Source: [Phormidium] sp. LEGE 05292 (GTDB taxonomy: Bacteria > Cyanobacteriota > Cyanobacteriia > Cyanobacteriales > Aerosakkonemataceae). Taken from it: a stretch of 32,565 nucleotides of DNA. This document shows, piece after piece, positions 16,042 to 25,005 of the stretch. A model generated the notes under the pieces. The model ran no database searches and had not been told where the DNA came from. It was given only the letters and a program-made list of their open reading frames with translations. The translations under genes and the position numbers were made by a program. Location of the stretch: NCBI RefSeq assembly GCF_015207735.1, contig NZ_JADEWG010000073.1:1-32565 (forward strand), in the 5' to 3' direction. The first letter of the stretch is position 1. Each line of letters starts with the position of its first letter.

Positions 16042-16731
16042 ATGTTCTTTCATAAAAAAGAAACAATTCATACAGTGAATATTCGAGAAGCACATCCTCG
16101 GTTTGCTCAATTACTTTTAGAGCAATTTGGCGGAGCAACCGGAGAATTAACCGCCGCTTTACAATACTGGGTTCAGTCTTTTCACTGTGAAAATGCGGGG
16201 ATTCGCGATATGTTACAAGATATCGCCATTGAAGAATTTGGCCACCTAGAAATGGTGGGTAAATTAATCGAAGCGCACACAAAAAATGTCGATCAAACAG
16301 AAGCTTATAAAAGCACTTTGTTTGCCGTGCGCGGTATGGGGCCTCACTTTTTAGATAGTCAAGGAGTTTCTTGGACTGCGGCTTATATTAATGAAGGAGG
16401 CGATGTTGTGCGCGACTTACGAGCAAACATTGCTGCGGAAGCTGGTGCTCGTCAAACTTACGAAGAATTGATTAAATTAGCACCTGATGAAGGCACTAAA
16501 AACACTTTGGTACACTTGCTAACTCGCGAGATTTCTCATACCAAAATGTTTATGGAAGGTCTGCAATCTTTAGGTAAGCTAACAGATCCTTTCTTTGGTA
16601 ATATTCAGCCCGATGAAACTGTAGATATTTACTACAATTTATCCCAAAACGGCAAGGATGAGCGTGGGCCTTGGAATTCTCAGCCTAATTTCCGATATAT
16701 TGCTAACCCATTGTCAGAAAAGCAATCCTAA
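16042..16731 (+). CDS. Manganese catalase
   Basis: This 229-residue protein has a ferritin-like four-helix fold and the di-manganese ligands of the family: GGATGELTAALQYW (Glu), IAIEEFGHLEMV (Glu and His), IAAEAGARQTYE (Glu) and LTREISHTKMF (His). It converts hydrogen peroxide to water and oxygen without heme. GAGAGGAATAAGCTC upstream gives a good ribosome site. A strong terminator follows at 16762-16810, so the gene is a single transcription unit. Confidence 0.92.
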   Translation: MFFHKKETIHTVNIREAHPRFAQLLLEQFGGATGELTAALQYWVQSFHCENAGIRDMLQDIAIEEFGHLEMVGKLIEAHTKNVDQTEAYKSTLFAVRGMGPHFLDSQGVSWTAAYINEGGDVVRDLRANIAAEAGARQTYEELIKLAPDEGTKNTLVHLLTREISHTKMFMEGLQSLGKLTDPFFGNIQPDETVDIYYNLSQNGKDERGPWNSQPNFRYIANPLSEKQS

Positions 16732-16761
16732 CCGCAGAAAGTAAGAAGAATCTTGAATAAT

Positions 16762-16810
16762 CAAAAAGCAGAAGTTTGGCAAAAATTAATGGCGAAACTT
16801 CTGCTTTTTG
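16762..16810 (+). terminator. Terminator of the manganese catalase gene
   Basis: A perfect 16-bp stem, CAAAAAGCAGAAGTTT (16762-16777) with AAACTTCTGCTTTTTG (16795-16810), and a 17-nt loop. The A- and T-runs at the stem base make it usable in both directions. Confidence 0.85.
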
Positions 16811-16852
16811 CTCAAATTACTGCATTCTGCTTTTATTTACCAAAAAAATATG

Positions 16853-16858
16853 TATAAT
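16853..16858 (+). promoter_or_regulatory. Candidate -10 box upstream of sirB-cobA
   Basis: TATAAT follows TG directly and lies about 145 nt before the sirB start. The -35 region is T-rich without a clear consensus. Tentative. Confidence 0.3.
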
Positions 16859-17003
16859 ATAATGATAGAAATATGCGATCGCTAAATCTAGACCAAAATG
16901 CCAAAAACTTAAATTAGAAACAGTTTATACAGAAAGATCGGAAACTCCACGATATTTATAAAAAAAGATATCTGAGCCAACGCTTCCCTTTAGGATTTCG
17001 CCC

Positions 17004-17792
17004 TTGCTATCTGCTTACTTACTTGTCACTCACGGAAGCCGTGACCCTCGTCCCCAAGCTGGGGCAGAGCAATTAGCTCAATTGCTTTGCCAAAAACTAC
17101 GAGTAGAAATGCTCGCCAAAACTCAGGATCTAACAAATACCGAACTATTAACAAACTCATCTGTTAACCTGGTGACAGTTAGAGAACCCTTAGTTGGTAC
17201 AGCTTGTTTAGAATTAGCCCCTTTGCCATTGCATGAACAAATTCAACAGTTTGGTAAATATGCTTCTTCCGCTGGTTTCAAGCATATTCAAATATTGCCA
17301 TTATTTCTGCTACCGGGAATTCATGTAATGGAAGATATCCCCGCCGAAGTAACAAAAGCAAGGAAGAATTTTGGTTCAGACTTAACAATAGAAGTGCGAC
17401 CTTACTTAGGATTTCATCCCCAAATTAGTCAGGTATTAACTTCTAATTTGCATGGGTTTAACGCCGATGCTTGGATTTTGTTATCTCATGGTAGCCGCCG
17501 TCAAGGTGCTAATTATCCAGTAGAAGCATTAGCAAATCAATTAGGAGCATTAGCAGCTTATTGGTCTTTAGAACCTAGCTGGGAATCTCAGGCAAAAAGT
17601 TTACTAATTAAAGGGAAAAGACGCATTGGCATTTTGCCTTATTTCCTGTTTGCTGGGGGAATTACTGATGCGATCGCGCAATCTGTAAAACAAATTAAAC
17701 AAGAGTATCCTGCCGTAAAATTTCATCTAGCAAAACCCTTGGGAGCAAATCCTGAATTAGCTGAATTAATCTTGGATTTAACGAGAAAATGA
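17004..17792 (+). CDS. sirB: Sirohydrochlorin chelatase (CbiX/SirB type)
   Basis: This 262-residue protein has two CbiX-like halves. The first has LLVTHGSRDPRPQAG (catalytic His9 region) and ILPLFLLPGIHVMEDIP. The second has WILLSHGSRRQGANY and ILPYFLFAGGITDAI. It inserts a metal into sirohydrochlorin, iron for siroheme or cobalt for B12. The adjacent cobA makes the sirohydrochlorin precursor, and the ATGA overlap shows translational coupling. The start is TTG 17004, because no ATG or GTG fits before the conserved LLVTHGSR. A longer linker (about residues 33-50) is unusual but not disruptive. Confidence 0.88.
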   Translation: MLSAYLLVTHGSRDPRPQAGAEQLAQLLCQKLRVEMLAKTQDLTNTELLTNSSVNLVTVREPLVGTACLELAPLPLHEQIQQFGKYASSAGFKHIQILPLFLLPGIHVMEDIPAEVTKARKNFGSDLTIEVRPYLGFHPQISQVLTSNLHGFNADAWILLSHGSRRQGANYPVEALANQLGALAAYWSLEPSWESQAKSLLIKGKRRIGILPYFLFAGGITDAIAQSVKQIKQEYPAVKFHLAKPLGANPELAELILDLTRK

Positions 17793-18583
17793 ATCAAACA
17801 GCATTGGGAATTACACAAGAAAGAGTAAAATATTTGGGAAAAGTATATTTAGTCGGTGCAGGGCCAGGAGATCCTGGTTTAATGACACTTAAAGGAAAAG
17901 CACTTTTACAATGTGCCGATGTCGTAATTTATGACGCACTCGTAAGTCCGCAAATTTTGGCAATGATCAACCCGCAAGCCGAAAAAATTGATGCGGGAAA
18001 AAGAATGGGTAGACACTCATTATTACAAGAAGAAACGACTAAATTATTAATCGAAAAAGCCCAAACTCAAGCAATAGTTGTGCGCCTCAAAGGTGGCGAT
18101 CCTTTTGTGTTTGGTCGTGGCGGCGAAGAAATGGAAGATTTAATTAATGCTGGAGTTTCAGTAGAAGTAATTCCGGGCATAACATCAGGAATTGCCGCAC
18201 CAGCTTACGCCGGAATTCCTTTAACGCATCGAAATTATAGTTCTTCCGTTACCTTTGTTACTGGTCATGAAAGTACCGGAAAATATCGTCCAGAAATAAA
18301 TTGGTCTGCGATCGCTCAAGGTTCAGAAACAATTGTAATTTACATGGGCGTGCATAATTTAGCCCAAATTGTGCCAAAATTACTAACAGCTGGATTAGCA
18401 CCAAATACACCAATAGCTTTAGTTCGTTGGGGTACTAGACCAGAACAAGAAGAACTAATTGGCACCCTAGAAACCATCGTTGAACAAGTAGAAAAAACTC
18501 AATTTAGCGCCCCTGCGATCGCCGTAATTGGCTCAGTTGTCAACCTACATAGTATACTGTCAGTAGCCCGCCCATCTATATAA
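17789..18583 (+). CDS. cobA: Uroporphyrinogen-III C-methyltransferase
   Basis: The 264-residue SAM-dependent enzyme has VYLVGAGPGDPGLMTLKG (around residues 19-36), VVIYDALVSP, VRLKGGDPFVFGRGGEE (around 106-122), EVIPGITSGIAAPAYAGIPLTHR and the C-terminal APAIAVIGSVV. It methylates uroporphyrinogen III twice to precorrin-2, which is then oxidised to sirohydrochlorin for siroheme (nitrite and sulfite reductases) or B12. It lacks the CysG dehydrogenase/chelatase half, a role the upstream gene partly covers. Confidence 0.93.
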   Translation: MNQTALGITQERVKYLGKVYLVGAGPGDPGLMTLKGKALLQCADVVIYDALVSPQILAMINPQAEKIDAGKRMGRHSLLQEETTKLLIEKAQTQAIVVRLKGGDPFVFGRGGEEMEDLINAGVSVEVIPGITSGIAAPAYAGIPLTHRNYSSSVTFVTGHESTGKYRPEINWSAIAQGSETIVIYMGVHNLAQIVPKLLTAGLAPNTPIALVRWGTRPEQEELIGTLETIVEQVEKTQFSAPAIAVIGSVVNLHSILSVARPSI

Positions 18584-18590
18584 TTAAACT

Positions 18591-19076
18591 ATGGATGTTA
18601 GTGGAATTACCTCAACTCAAGTAATTCAAACTATCTTGGCTCCAGCAGTGATGATTTCCTCCAGTGCCTTATTTTTTTTAGGATTAAGTTCCCGATATGT
18701 GGCACTTTTAACCAGAATTAGATTACTCAACGATGAAAAAAGACATCATCATCGACAACTAGCTGAACAGGGAAAGTTGACAGAATTCGATCGCACCCGC
18801 TTATCCCACATCAACACCCAGCTAAATGCTTTATTACGCGCAACCTGGTACGTGCGAAACGCCATTTTATGCCATATTTTAGCTGTAATGTGTTTTGTGT
18901 TAACCTCATTTGCGATCGCCATCAACTTCCCAATTTCTCATCACCTGATTCAAGGTATACCCATTTATTTATTCTTAAGCGGAATGTTTTTAGTTTTATG
19001 CGGTGTTACCTGTATGGGTTTAGATATCTTTATTTCTTCTAGAGTAATTTTAGTAGAAGTCAAAGATGAAGGTTAA
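18591..19076 (+). CDS. DUF2721 membrane protein
   Basis: This 161-residue protein matches the DUF2721 pattern: APAVMISSSALFFLGLSSRY as the first membrane segment (about 17-40), LTRIRLLNDE, and two more hydrophobic segments (about 88-112 and 120-148). The charged middle (RHHHRQLAEQGKLTEFDRTR) probably faces the cytoplasm. Function is unknown. It starts 8 nt after cobA and may be co-transcribed. Confidence 0.8.
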   Translation: MDVSGITSTQVIQTILAPAVMISSSALFFLGLSSRYVALLTRIRLLNDEKRHHHRQLAEQGKLTEFDRTRLSHINTQLNALLRATWYVRNAILCHILAVMCFVLTSFAIAINFPISHHLIQGIPIYLFLSGMFLVLCGVTCMGLDIFISSRVILVEVKDEG

Positions 19077-19454
19077 CAAAAAAAACACGCTTTAGTTGCA
19101 AAACTTAAACTTTCAATTACAGACAAAGAGAAAAAACCTAAGAGAATGTTTTAAAAGTCAATAATCGTAATTTTCAGCACTTGCAGATCCCCCCTTACCC
19201 CCCTTAACAAGGGGGGAATCAGGCTCAAAGTCCCCCTTTTTAAGGGGGATTTAGGGGGATCTACAACTTTTTGATACATCACAAGCAACTTTTAAAACAT
19301 CCTCTAAACTTACCTCCACGATTTGTGTTAATCTGTATGAACAGAGAAAATTTAGTGGTGCAACCAGAAGCCGCACCCCCCGTAATCCCCAAGAAAATAA
19401 TCCTTTTATCTTCAGGGTGTTGGCGTAAAGAAAAAAAAATTATAGTGTAGATGA
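19077..19454. other. Intergenic region with a palindromic element
   Basis: Apart from the palindromic element at 19141-19305 there is only AT-rich sequence and no supported gene. The right part should hold the promoter of the membrane-protein gene at 19470. Confidence 0.4.
19141..19305. repeat. 165-bp palindromic element with terminal inverted repeats
   Basis: Terminal arms AGAGAATGTTTTAAAAGT (19141-19158) and ACTTTTAAAACATCCTCT (19288-19305) pair over 18 bp with one mismatch. The centre contains TTGCAGATCCCCCC and GGGGGATCTACAA plus internal CCCCCTT/AAGGGGG blocks, so nearly the whole element folds on itself. It has no coding content and looks like a non-autonomous mobile element. Confidence 0.7.
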
Positions 19455-19469
19455 TTGGACAACATTTTT

Positions 19470-20873
19470 GTGCAGCCCTTGTCAATCTATTACCCACATC
19501 TATTCCTATTTGTCTACAGCCTGAAACAAATACAGGACGACATTAAACCAACATCCCAGCAACAATCCTGGGAAACCTTGCGTTATCGTCTCAATCTTGA
19601 CCAAGAACTAGATTACGACCCGGAAAGAAACTACCCCTTTACCGTCGAAGATCTCGAAGGCGTAACAGGTTTCTATCGCCGCTACACATTGGGAGATACA
19701 GATAGTTTATTAGTCTGTTGTGCTACTAAAGACAAAGAAAATCCCCAAAATTATGATTACTTTTATGAATTTCAGAAAAAACTAGAAGCTAAAGGTACTA
19801 TAGGCAAAACATGGTTGATTTTAGGGTATTTAAACTCCGCCACTGATTTAGACAAAGAAAAAGCTGCTAAACAAGCGTATCAGTCATTTAGAAAAAATAC
19901 TTCAGAACCACAACTCCGACCCGGAAATCACTTTTTAGGAAGTACAGTTTTTGAGGTCTGGGAATCACCAGAAAATTGGACAAATACTCCAGAACATGAA
20001 AATGTACTAATTTGTATTTGTCCGCACAAAAAGATAGTAGAAAGAATAGAAACTTTTCAATATGAATTAATGTTGTTGTTCTATTATCGCCATAAAATTT
20101 ATTGGAACTATCGCAGTAGTATAAACATTAAAAAAATGCTGATTCAGGAGGGCATTTTTCCCACAATTAACCAAATAGATGAAGTAATCGTTGACTTACC
20201 GGAAATCAGCAGCATAGAACAAAAACTTGATTACTTCAATCACGAACTTTGTACAAATTTGCGGATATTAGCTCAATATACAAAAGCACTGGAAAGCTTG
20301 AAAGTGCAATTGCAAAATTTGCGCCAAAACCTCCAAAACTACCAAAATCACTTGGCAGTTATCAAAGATAAAGCTACTGAAGAAAGCGGATTAACTAAAC
20401 TCAAATTTCTAGAGGAATTCGGCGAATTTACTGCCGCTGATTATCTCTGGCAAATGGAACAAGATTATAGAATATTAGTACCACACTTACAGATAAGAGA
20501 AAAATATATTAATAGCATCCGCACGTTTGTTGACCTATTTAAAGCTGAACAAGACCGCCAAATAGAAATTCAAAATACCAAGTTTCAAGACACAGTAATC
20601 TTTATCGGTACTAGTATTGGTACTTCCACCTTTATAGCCGCTGCTTCCGCGCCATTTATAATTAAAGAAATTACTACTTCAAACTTAAATCAAGTTCCCA
20701 ATTTACCACCAGCTAATAATACTTGCTTCACCAACATTGGTTTCTTAATTTTATTATATTTAGCGATCGGTCTAATTTCCGGTTACTTAGTTTATAAATG
20801 CTGGCGTTTTTATCGCCGTTCTGGAGGAGCAGGGGAGCAGAAGGGACAAGGACACAAGGGGACAACTTTGTAG
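19470..20873 (+). CDS. Hypothetical membrane protein with coiled coil and two C-terminal helices
   Basis: The protein has about 467 residues. An N-terminal segment (YYPHLFLFVYSL) leads into a mixed soluble domain. A Gln/Leu-rich coiled-coil stretch follows (LESLKVQLQNLRQNLQNYQN, near residue 275-300), then a helix (EKYINSIRTFVDLFKAEQDR) and two membrane segments (about 370-395 and 420-445). The order soluble domain, coiled coil, two terminal helices recalls CorA-type channels, but no GMN motif is present. The last 16 or so residues (GGAGEQKGQGHKGTTL) are encoded by short tandem repeat DNA. The start is uncertain: GTG 19470, TTG 19455 or TTG 19479. Confidence 0.6.
   Translation: MQPLSIYYPHLFLFVYSLKQIQDDIKPTSQQQSWETLRYRLNLDQELDYDPERNYPFTVEDLEGVTGFYRRYTLGDTDSLLVCCATKDKENPQNYDYFYEFQKKLEAKGTIGKTWLILGYLNSATDLDKEKAAKQAYQSFRKNTSEPQLRPGNHFLGSTVFEVWESPENWTNTPEHENVLICICPHKKIVERIETFQYELMLLFYYRHKIYWNYRSSINIKKMLIQEGIFPTINQIDEVIVDLPEISSIEQKLDYFNHELCTNLRILAQYTKALESLKVQLQNLRQNLQNYQNHLAVIKDKATEESGLTKLKFLEEFGEFTAADYLWQMEQDYRILVPHLQIREKYINSIRTFVDLFKAEQDRQIEIQNTKFQDTVIFIGTSIGTSTFIAAASAPFIIKEITTSNLNQVPNLPPANNTCFTNIGFLILLYLAIGLISGYLVYKCWRFYRRSGGAGEQKGQGHKGTTL
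20823..20869 (+). repeat. G-rich short tandem repeat inside the 3' end of a gene
   Basis: GGAGGAGCAGGGGAGCAGAAGGGACAAGG-type units of the same family as at 1-28, 31818-31872 (opposite strand) and 32537-32565. The array lies within the reading frame of the membrane-protein gene and encodes its terminal residues. Confidence 0.6.
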
Positions 20874-21020
20874 GGGCGGGTGAGAGCAGATAACCTGTTG
20901 TCACTCACAGACAATCTTTGGACAAAACCCGCCCTGACAACTTAAAACTCAGTAAGGGCGGGTTTTGTTGTTAAACCTTCTGTTGTGATTACAAAATTAT
21001 CTGCTCTCACCCGCCCCTAC
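20870..21020. repeat. 151-bp nested palindromic element (MITE-like)
   Basis: The outer 24-bp arms are exact: 20870-20893 (GTAGGGGCGGGTGAGAGCAG, ATAA) with 20997-21020. An inner 14-bp pair, ACAAAACCCGCCCT (20922-20935) with AGGGCGGGTTTTGT (20955-20968), forms a second hairpin whose right arm contains GGTTTTGTTGTT. It starts at the stop codon of the preceding gene and can act as its terminator. No coding content. Confidence 0.8.
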
Positions 21021-21094
21021 AACTCAAAACTTTCCCAGTACCCAATACCCAGTCCTCTTTCCTAAAATAAAAAAGACGGATTCAGGTAAAAACT

Positions 21095-22072
21095 ATTTCT
21101 CACTCGCAAATCGAACTAGAAGTTCAAGAAACAAGTGATTTTCTCAATAAAACTCAAACCGATCGCTTAGATGCTTGGTTAGCTAGTCAAGTACCAGACC
21201 TTTCTCGATCACGCATTCAAAAACTAATTCAACAAGCAAATGTCCAAATTAATGGCGAAGTTTGTACTAGCAAAAATCACACCGTAAAAACAGGCGATCG
21301 CATCCAAATTACTATTCCTGAAGTCACAACTTCACAATTAAAACCAGAAACAATTCCTCTGGATATTCTTTACGAAGATGACCATTTACTCATAATTAAC
21401 AAACCTGCTGGTTTAGTCGTCCATCCTGCCGCCGGACACTTCGATGGAACTCTCGTTAACGCTTTGTTGGCCCATTGTCCCTTAGCGGAAATAGGCGGAG
21501 TTCAACGTCCGGGAATAGTTCATCGCTTGGACAAGGATACTACTGGCGCGATCGCGATCGCCAAAACTGACCAAGCATACCAACACCTCCAAGCCCAACT
21601 CAAAGCAAAAACCGCCCGCCGAGAATATTTAGGCATAGTTTATGGCGCTACCAAAACTGAAAGCGGTACTGTTGACCAACCGATCGGTCGCCATCCAGTC
21701 GATCGCAAAAAAATGGCAGTCGTCTCAGAAGCAAAAGGTGGTCGTCCCTCAGTAACTCACTGGATGGTCAAGGAACGCCTGGGAAATTACACTTTGATGC
21801 ACTTTCAGCTAGAAACAGGTCGCACCCACCAAATTCGCGTTCACTGCGCCCACATCGGTCATCCCATAGTTGGTGATCCTGTTTACAGTTCCGGGCGGGA
21901 CGTGGGTGTTAACCTACCCGGACAAGCTTTACACGCTTGGCGACTCTCCCTCCAACATCCAGTTACTGGAGAGTTAGTCCAAGTGACCGCCCCACCTCCC
22001 CATTCTTTTGTGACTCTCTGGGAAGTTTTGCGGCGGCGTTGTGGTCTACCGTCAAGGCTATTTGAATTTTAA
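21095..22072 (+). CDS. RluD-type pseudouridine synthase, probable ATT start
   Basis: This is a 325-residue protein with an N-terminal S4 RNA-binding domain (DRLDAWLASQVPDLSRSRIQ, about residues 25-44) and an RluA/RluD catalytic domain: LLIINKPAGLVVHPA, RPGIVHRLDKDTTG with catalytic Asp146, and FQLETGRTHQIRVH. It isomerises uridines in 23S rRNA helix 69 or a related site. The frame is open back to a stop at 21068-21070, but no ATG, GTG or TTG occurs before 21464, which is beyond the S4 domain. ATT 21095 gives SHSQIELEVQE, which resembles the start of cyanobacterial homologues, with GACGG/CAGG upstream. Start confidence is moderate; the family call is strong. Confidence 0.85.
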   Translation: MSHSQIELEVQETSDFLNKTQTDRLDAWLASQVPDLSRSRIQKLIQQANVQINGEVCTSKNHTVKTGDRIQITIPEVTTSQLKPETIPLDILYEDDHLLIINKPAGLVVHPAAGHFDGTLVNALLAHCPLAEIGGVQRPGIVHRLDKDTTGAIAIAKTDQAYQHLQAQLKAKTARREYLGIVYGATKTESGTVDQPIGRHPVDRKKMAVVSEAKGGRPSVTHWMVKERLGNYTLMHFQLETGRTHQIRVHCAHIGHPIVGDPVYSSGRDVGVNLPGQALHAWRLSLQHPVTGELVQVTAPPPHSFVTLWEVLRRRCGLPSRLFEF

Positions 22073-22781
22073 ATTAGTCAATTTTATCTATCTAAAGGTA
22101 GATGACTTAAGTGCTTGTTTTGCTTTTTTCTCACTTTTCCAGCCGCTAAATTCCCCCATACCTCAGCCATTTGGCAAAAATTTTGCCTTTAGTTTACATA
22201 GCTATGTAAAGTTTTCTTCACATAAATATATATATTATGGAGAGTATTTTTAGAAATTTTAACTTCCTAATCCTTGCTGGGCAAATGTTATAGACAATGT
22301 TTAAGAAAACATAAAAATCAACCACAGCAATGAAGAACACTATACTTTGTTAAGTAATGTAAAAAAAATGGGAAAAAAAAGGTGGGATAAACCTGATAAA
22401 TAAAGGAATTGCAGCCTTTCTCTATACTTAGCTAAGGTATTTAATAATTTGTAATAAATAAATCACAAGAGGCAGTGTATAAAAATAACCTGTAGGGACT
22501 AGAAGACAAGGCAAAAGTTACACAAAACACTTGTTAAGTAAGTTTGCTCGTTTCTCATAAAAACGTGAACTTTTCTCAGATTTATGCCTTATGCTTGTAC
22601 AAAGATGAAGATAAATCATCAGCAACGAGTCATAAGTTAAGTAGGTCAAAATAAGTGTTTTGTGGCCTACGCTCTCGGCCCTGCTAGGCTAATTCAACAT
22701 TAATAGAGTTAGCTTAACCAGAGATTCCGGGATTTACCTGCAAACCGCACTCAACAACAATACAAGTAGGAGATTGAGTTC
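22073..22781 (+). promoter_or_regulatory. Promoter and leader region of the cpc operon
   Basis: No gene was found in these 709 nt. The region is AT-rich with an imperfect hairpin just after the pseudouridine synthase gene (ATCTATCT/AGGTAGAT, 22086-22103). Closer to cpcB lies GGCCTACGCTC...GCTAGGC (about 22662-22690), which can form a short stem. AGGAG at 22768-22772 is the cpcB ribosome site, 9 nt before the ATG. TATACTT and TATAAA boxes occur near 22422 and 22478, but none could be chosen as the promoter. Long leaders are usual for cpc operons. Confidence 0.45.
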
Positions 22782-23303
22782 ATGACTTTAGACGCATTCG
22801 CCAAGGTAGTTTCTCAGGCTGATGCTAAAGGCGAATTCCTGAGCGCCGGACAATTAGATGCTTTAACCAGCATGGTTCGTGACGGCAACAAGCGCCTGGA
22901 TGTTGTAAACCGCATCACCAGCAACGCTTCTGACATCGTTGCTAGCGCAGGTCGTGCTTTATTCGCAGAGCAACCTCAGCTGATCGCTCCTGGCGGAAAC
23001 GCCTACACCAACCGTCGCATGGCTGCTTGCTTGCGCGACATGGAAATCGTCTTACGCTATGTTACTTATGCAATTCTCGCAGGTGACTCCAGCGTATTAG
23101 ATGACCGCTGCTTGAACGGTCTTCGTGAAACCTACCAAGCTCTCGGCACACCTGGCTCTTCCGTAGCAGTAGGCGTAGCAAAAATGAAAGATGCTGCGAT
23201 CGCTATTGCTAACGACCCCAATGGTATCACCAAAGGTGATTGCAGCGCATTAATCTCTGAAGTAGCTAGCTACTTCGATCGCGCTGCTGCTGCTGTTGCT
23301 TAA
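22782..23303 (+). CDS. cpcB: C-phycocyanin beta subunit
   Basis: The 173-residue protein is a full-length match. It has the two bilin-binding cysteines, Cys83 in MAACLRDME and Cys154 in TKGDCSALI, and the Asn73 of [10 protein letters not shown] that is gamma-N-methylated in the family. The Cys153-type site separates phycocyanin/phycoerythrocyanin beta from allophycocyanin beta. CpcB pairs with CpcA into trimers and hexamers that form phycobilisome rods on the thylakoid surface. It is the first gene of the operon, with a strong ribosome site and favoured codons that suggest high expression. Confidence 0.97.
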   Translation: MTLDAFAKVVSQADAKGEFLSAGQLDALTSMVRDGNKRLDVVNRITSNASDIVASAGRALFAEQPQLIAPGGNAYTNRRMAACLRDMEIVLRYVTYAILAGDSSVLDDRCLNGLRETYQALGTPGSSVAVGVAKMKDAAIAIANDPNGITKGDCSALISEVASYFDRAAAAVA

Positions 23304-23393
23304 TTAGCAACCAGTGTAAAAACACAGGCAAGTTTTCACGCCTAACTTTAGAAAAAAAACTGCAATTTATTCATTGTTGGAGATACCAAAAAC

Positions 23394-23882
23394 ATGAAGA
23401 CCCCTCTTACCGAAGCTATCAGCGCTGCTGATACCCAAGGCCGTTTCCTGGGCAACACCGAACTTCAAAACGCTCGTGGTCGTTTTGAGCGTGCAGTTGA
23501 CAGCATGGAAGCTGCTCGCGCTCTGACCAACAACGCGCAAAGCCTGATCAACGGTGCAGTTCAAGCGGTGTACAACAAGTTCCCCTACACCACCCAAATG
23601 CAAGGCAGTAACTATGCTTCTACCCCCGAAGGTAAGAGCAAGTGTGCTCGTGACGTTGGTTACTACTTGCGGATTATCACCTACTCTTTGGTTGCTGGTG
23701 GCACAGGTCCTTTGGATGAGTTCCTGATTGCTGGTTTAGCAGAAGTAAACGCTGCATACGAGCTTTCTCCTAGCTGGTATGTAGAAGCTCTCAAGTACAT
23801 CAAAGCCAATCATGGTTTGAGCGGTCAAGCTGCTAACGAAGCTAATACCTACATCGACTACGCGATCCAAGCTTTAAGCTAA
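23394..23882 (+). CDS. cpcA: C-phycocyanin alpha subunit
   Basis: The 162-residue protein has the single chromophore cysteine, Cys84, in [12 protein letters not shown]. Typical family segments are [17 protein letters not shown] at the start and [16 protein letters not shown] near the end. The bilin is attached by the CpcE/CpcF lyase encoded downstream. It starts 90 nt after cpcB with TTGGAGATACC as ribosome site. A stem-loop after its stop separates the abundant subunit pair from the linker genes. Confidence 0.97.
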   Translation: MKTPLTEAISAADTQGRFLGNTELQNARGRFERAVDSMEAARALTNNAQSLINGAVQAVYNKFPYTTQMQGSNYASTPEGKSKCARDVGYYLRIITYSLVAGGTGPLDEFLIAGLAEVNAAYELSPSWYVEALKYIKANHGLSGQAANEANTYIDYAIQALS

Positions 23883-23890
23883 TAGATCGT

Positions 23891-23955
23891 AATGGCCCGG
23901 AAGGGTATGCAGTTGCTGGTCGTGAAACTGGTAGTTGCTTACTTGTCCGGGCATT
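23891..23955 (+). promoter_or_regulatory. Stem-loop between cpcA and cpcC
   Basis: AATG-GCCCGGA (23891-23901) pairs with TCCGGGC-ATT (23946-23955), a GC-rich stem with one bulged G, starting 9 nt after the cpcA stop. Its loop of about 44 nt could fold further. There is no U-tract. In cpc operons such elements are linked to a high cpcBA to linker mRNA ratio through 3'-end stability or partial termination. Confidence 0.6.
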
Positions 23956-24075
23956 GTTGTATCTGAACAAGTGTTGATGGCTAGTTTCAAATGGAGATTT
24001 TGAGATTTCCAGCGGAAATCTAAAAATTATCAGATTTGAAAAAAACCAGTTTGTTGTGTTGGGAGAATTAGTAAA

Positions 24076-24939
24076 GTGGCGATAACAGCAGCAGCATCCC
24101 GCCTGGGAACCTCGGCTTTTAGCGATGCAGCTAAAGTCGAATTACGTCCCACAGCGACCAAAGAAGATGTTCAGAACGTGATCCGCGCCATCTATCGTCA
24201 AGTTCTCGGTAACGACTATTTGATGGCTTCGGAACGTCTAATCAGTGCAGAATCGCTCTTGGTGGATGGGAATATTACAGTTAGAGAATTTGTTCGCATC
24301 CTTGCCAAATCAGAGCTATATAAATCCAAGTTTTTCTACAACAACTTTCAAACAAGGGTCATTGAACTCAACTATAAACATCTGTTGGGTCGTGCCCCTT
24401 ATGATGAATCAGAGGTAGTTTTTCACCTCGATTTGTGGAACAACAAAGGATACGAAGCTGAAATCGATTCCTACATCGATTCACAAGAGTATATCTCTAA
24501 CTTCGGCGACAACGTAGTTCCCTATTATCGGGGTTTTGAAACCCAACCTGGACAAAAACAAGTCGGTTTTAACCGGATATTTAAGTTGTACCGGGGTTAT
24601 GCAACCAGCGATCGCTCTCAAGCCGAAGGGAGCAAATCTCGTCTCGCCAGTGACTTGGCAAAGAACGCCGCTAACACGATTGTCCAACCTTCGAGTAGCG
24701 ATGGCAGTTGGTCATACTACAGCGCTTCCAAAGATGTAGCACCTCGCAACTGTTTAGGTGGTTCTTATGGCGAAAGCGGTCGCGTTTATCGCATCGAAGT
24801 AGCTGGAATTCGTCAACCAGGATACCCAGGTGTGCGTCGTAGCAGCACTGCCTTCTTGGTACCCTACGAAAACCTGTCCAACAAGATGCAACAAATTCTT
24901 CGCGCTGGCGGAAAAATCATTAGCGTCAACCCAGCTTAA
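24076..24939 (+). CDS. cpcC: Phycobilisome rod linker CpcC
   Basis: This is a 287-residue protein. The phycobilisome linker domain spans about residues 25-155, with [33 protein letters not shown] and [14 protein letters not shown]-terminal CpcD-like domain (about 235-287, [14 protein letters not shown] ... GGKIISVNP) follows. It sits inside phycocyanin hexamers and connects discs within rods. The start is GTG 24076 with GGGAG upstream. Only one cpcC is present in this operon. Confidence 0.95.
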   Translation: MAITAAASRLGTSAFSDAAKVELRPTATKEDVQNVIRAIYRQVLGNDYLMASERLISAESLLVDGNITVREFVRILAKSELYKSKFFYNNFQTRVIELNYKHLLGRAPYDESEVVFHLDLWNNKGYEAEIDSYIDSQEYISNFGDNVVPYYRGFETQPGQKQVGFNRIFKLYRGYATSDRSQAEGSKSRLASDLAKNAANTIVQPSSSDGSWSYYSASKDVAPRNCLGGSYGESGRVYRIEVAGIRQPGYPGVRRSSTAFLVPYENLSNKMQQILRAGGKIISVNPA

Positions 24940-25005
24940 AAAGAGTGATGAGTTTTCAGTTACTAATCTAAAACTCAAAACCAAAGGAATTGGAGGTATA
25001 AACAA

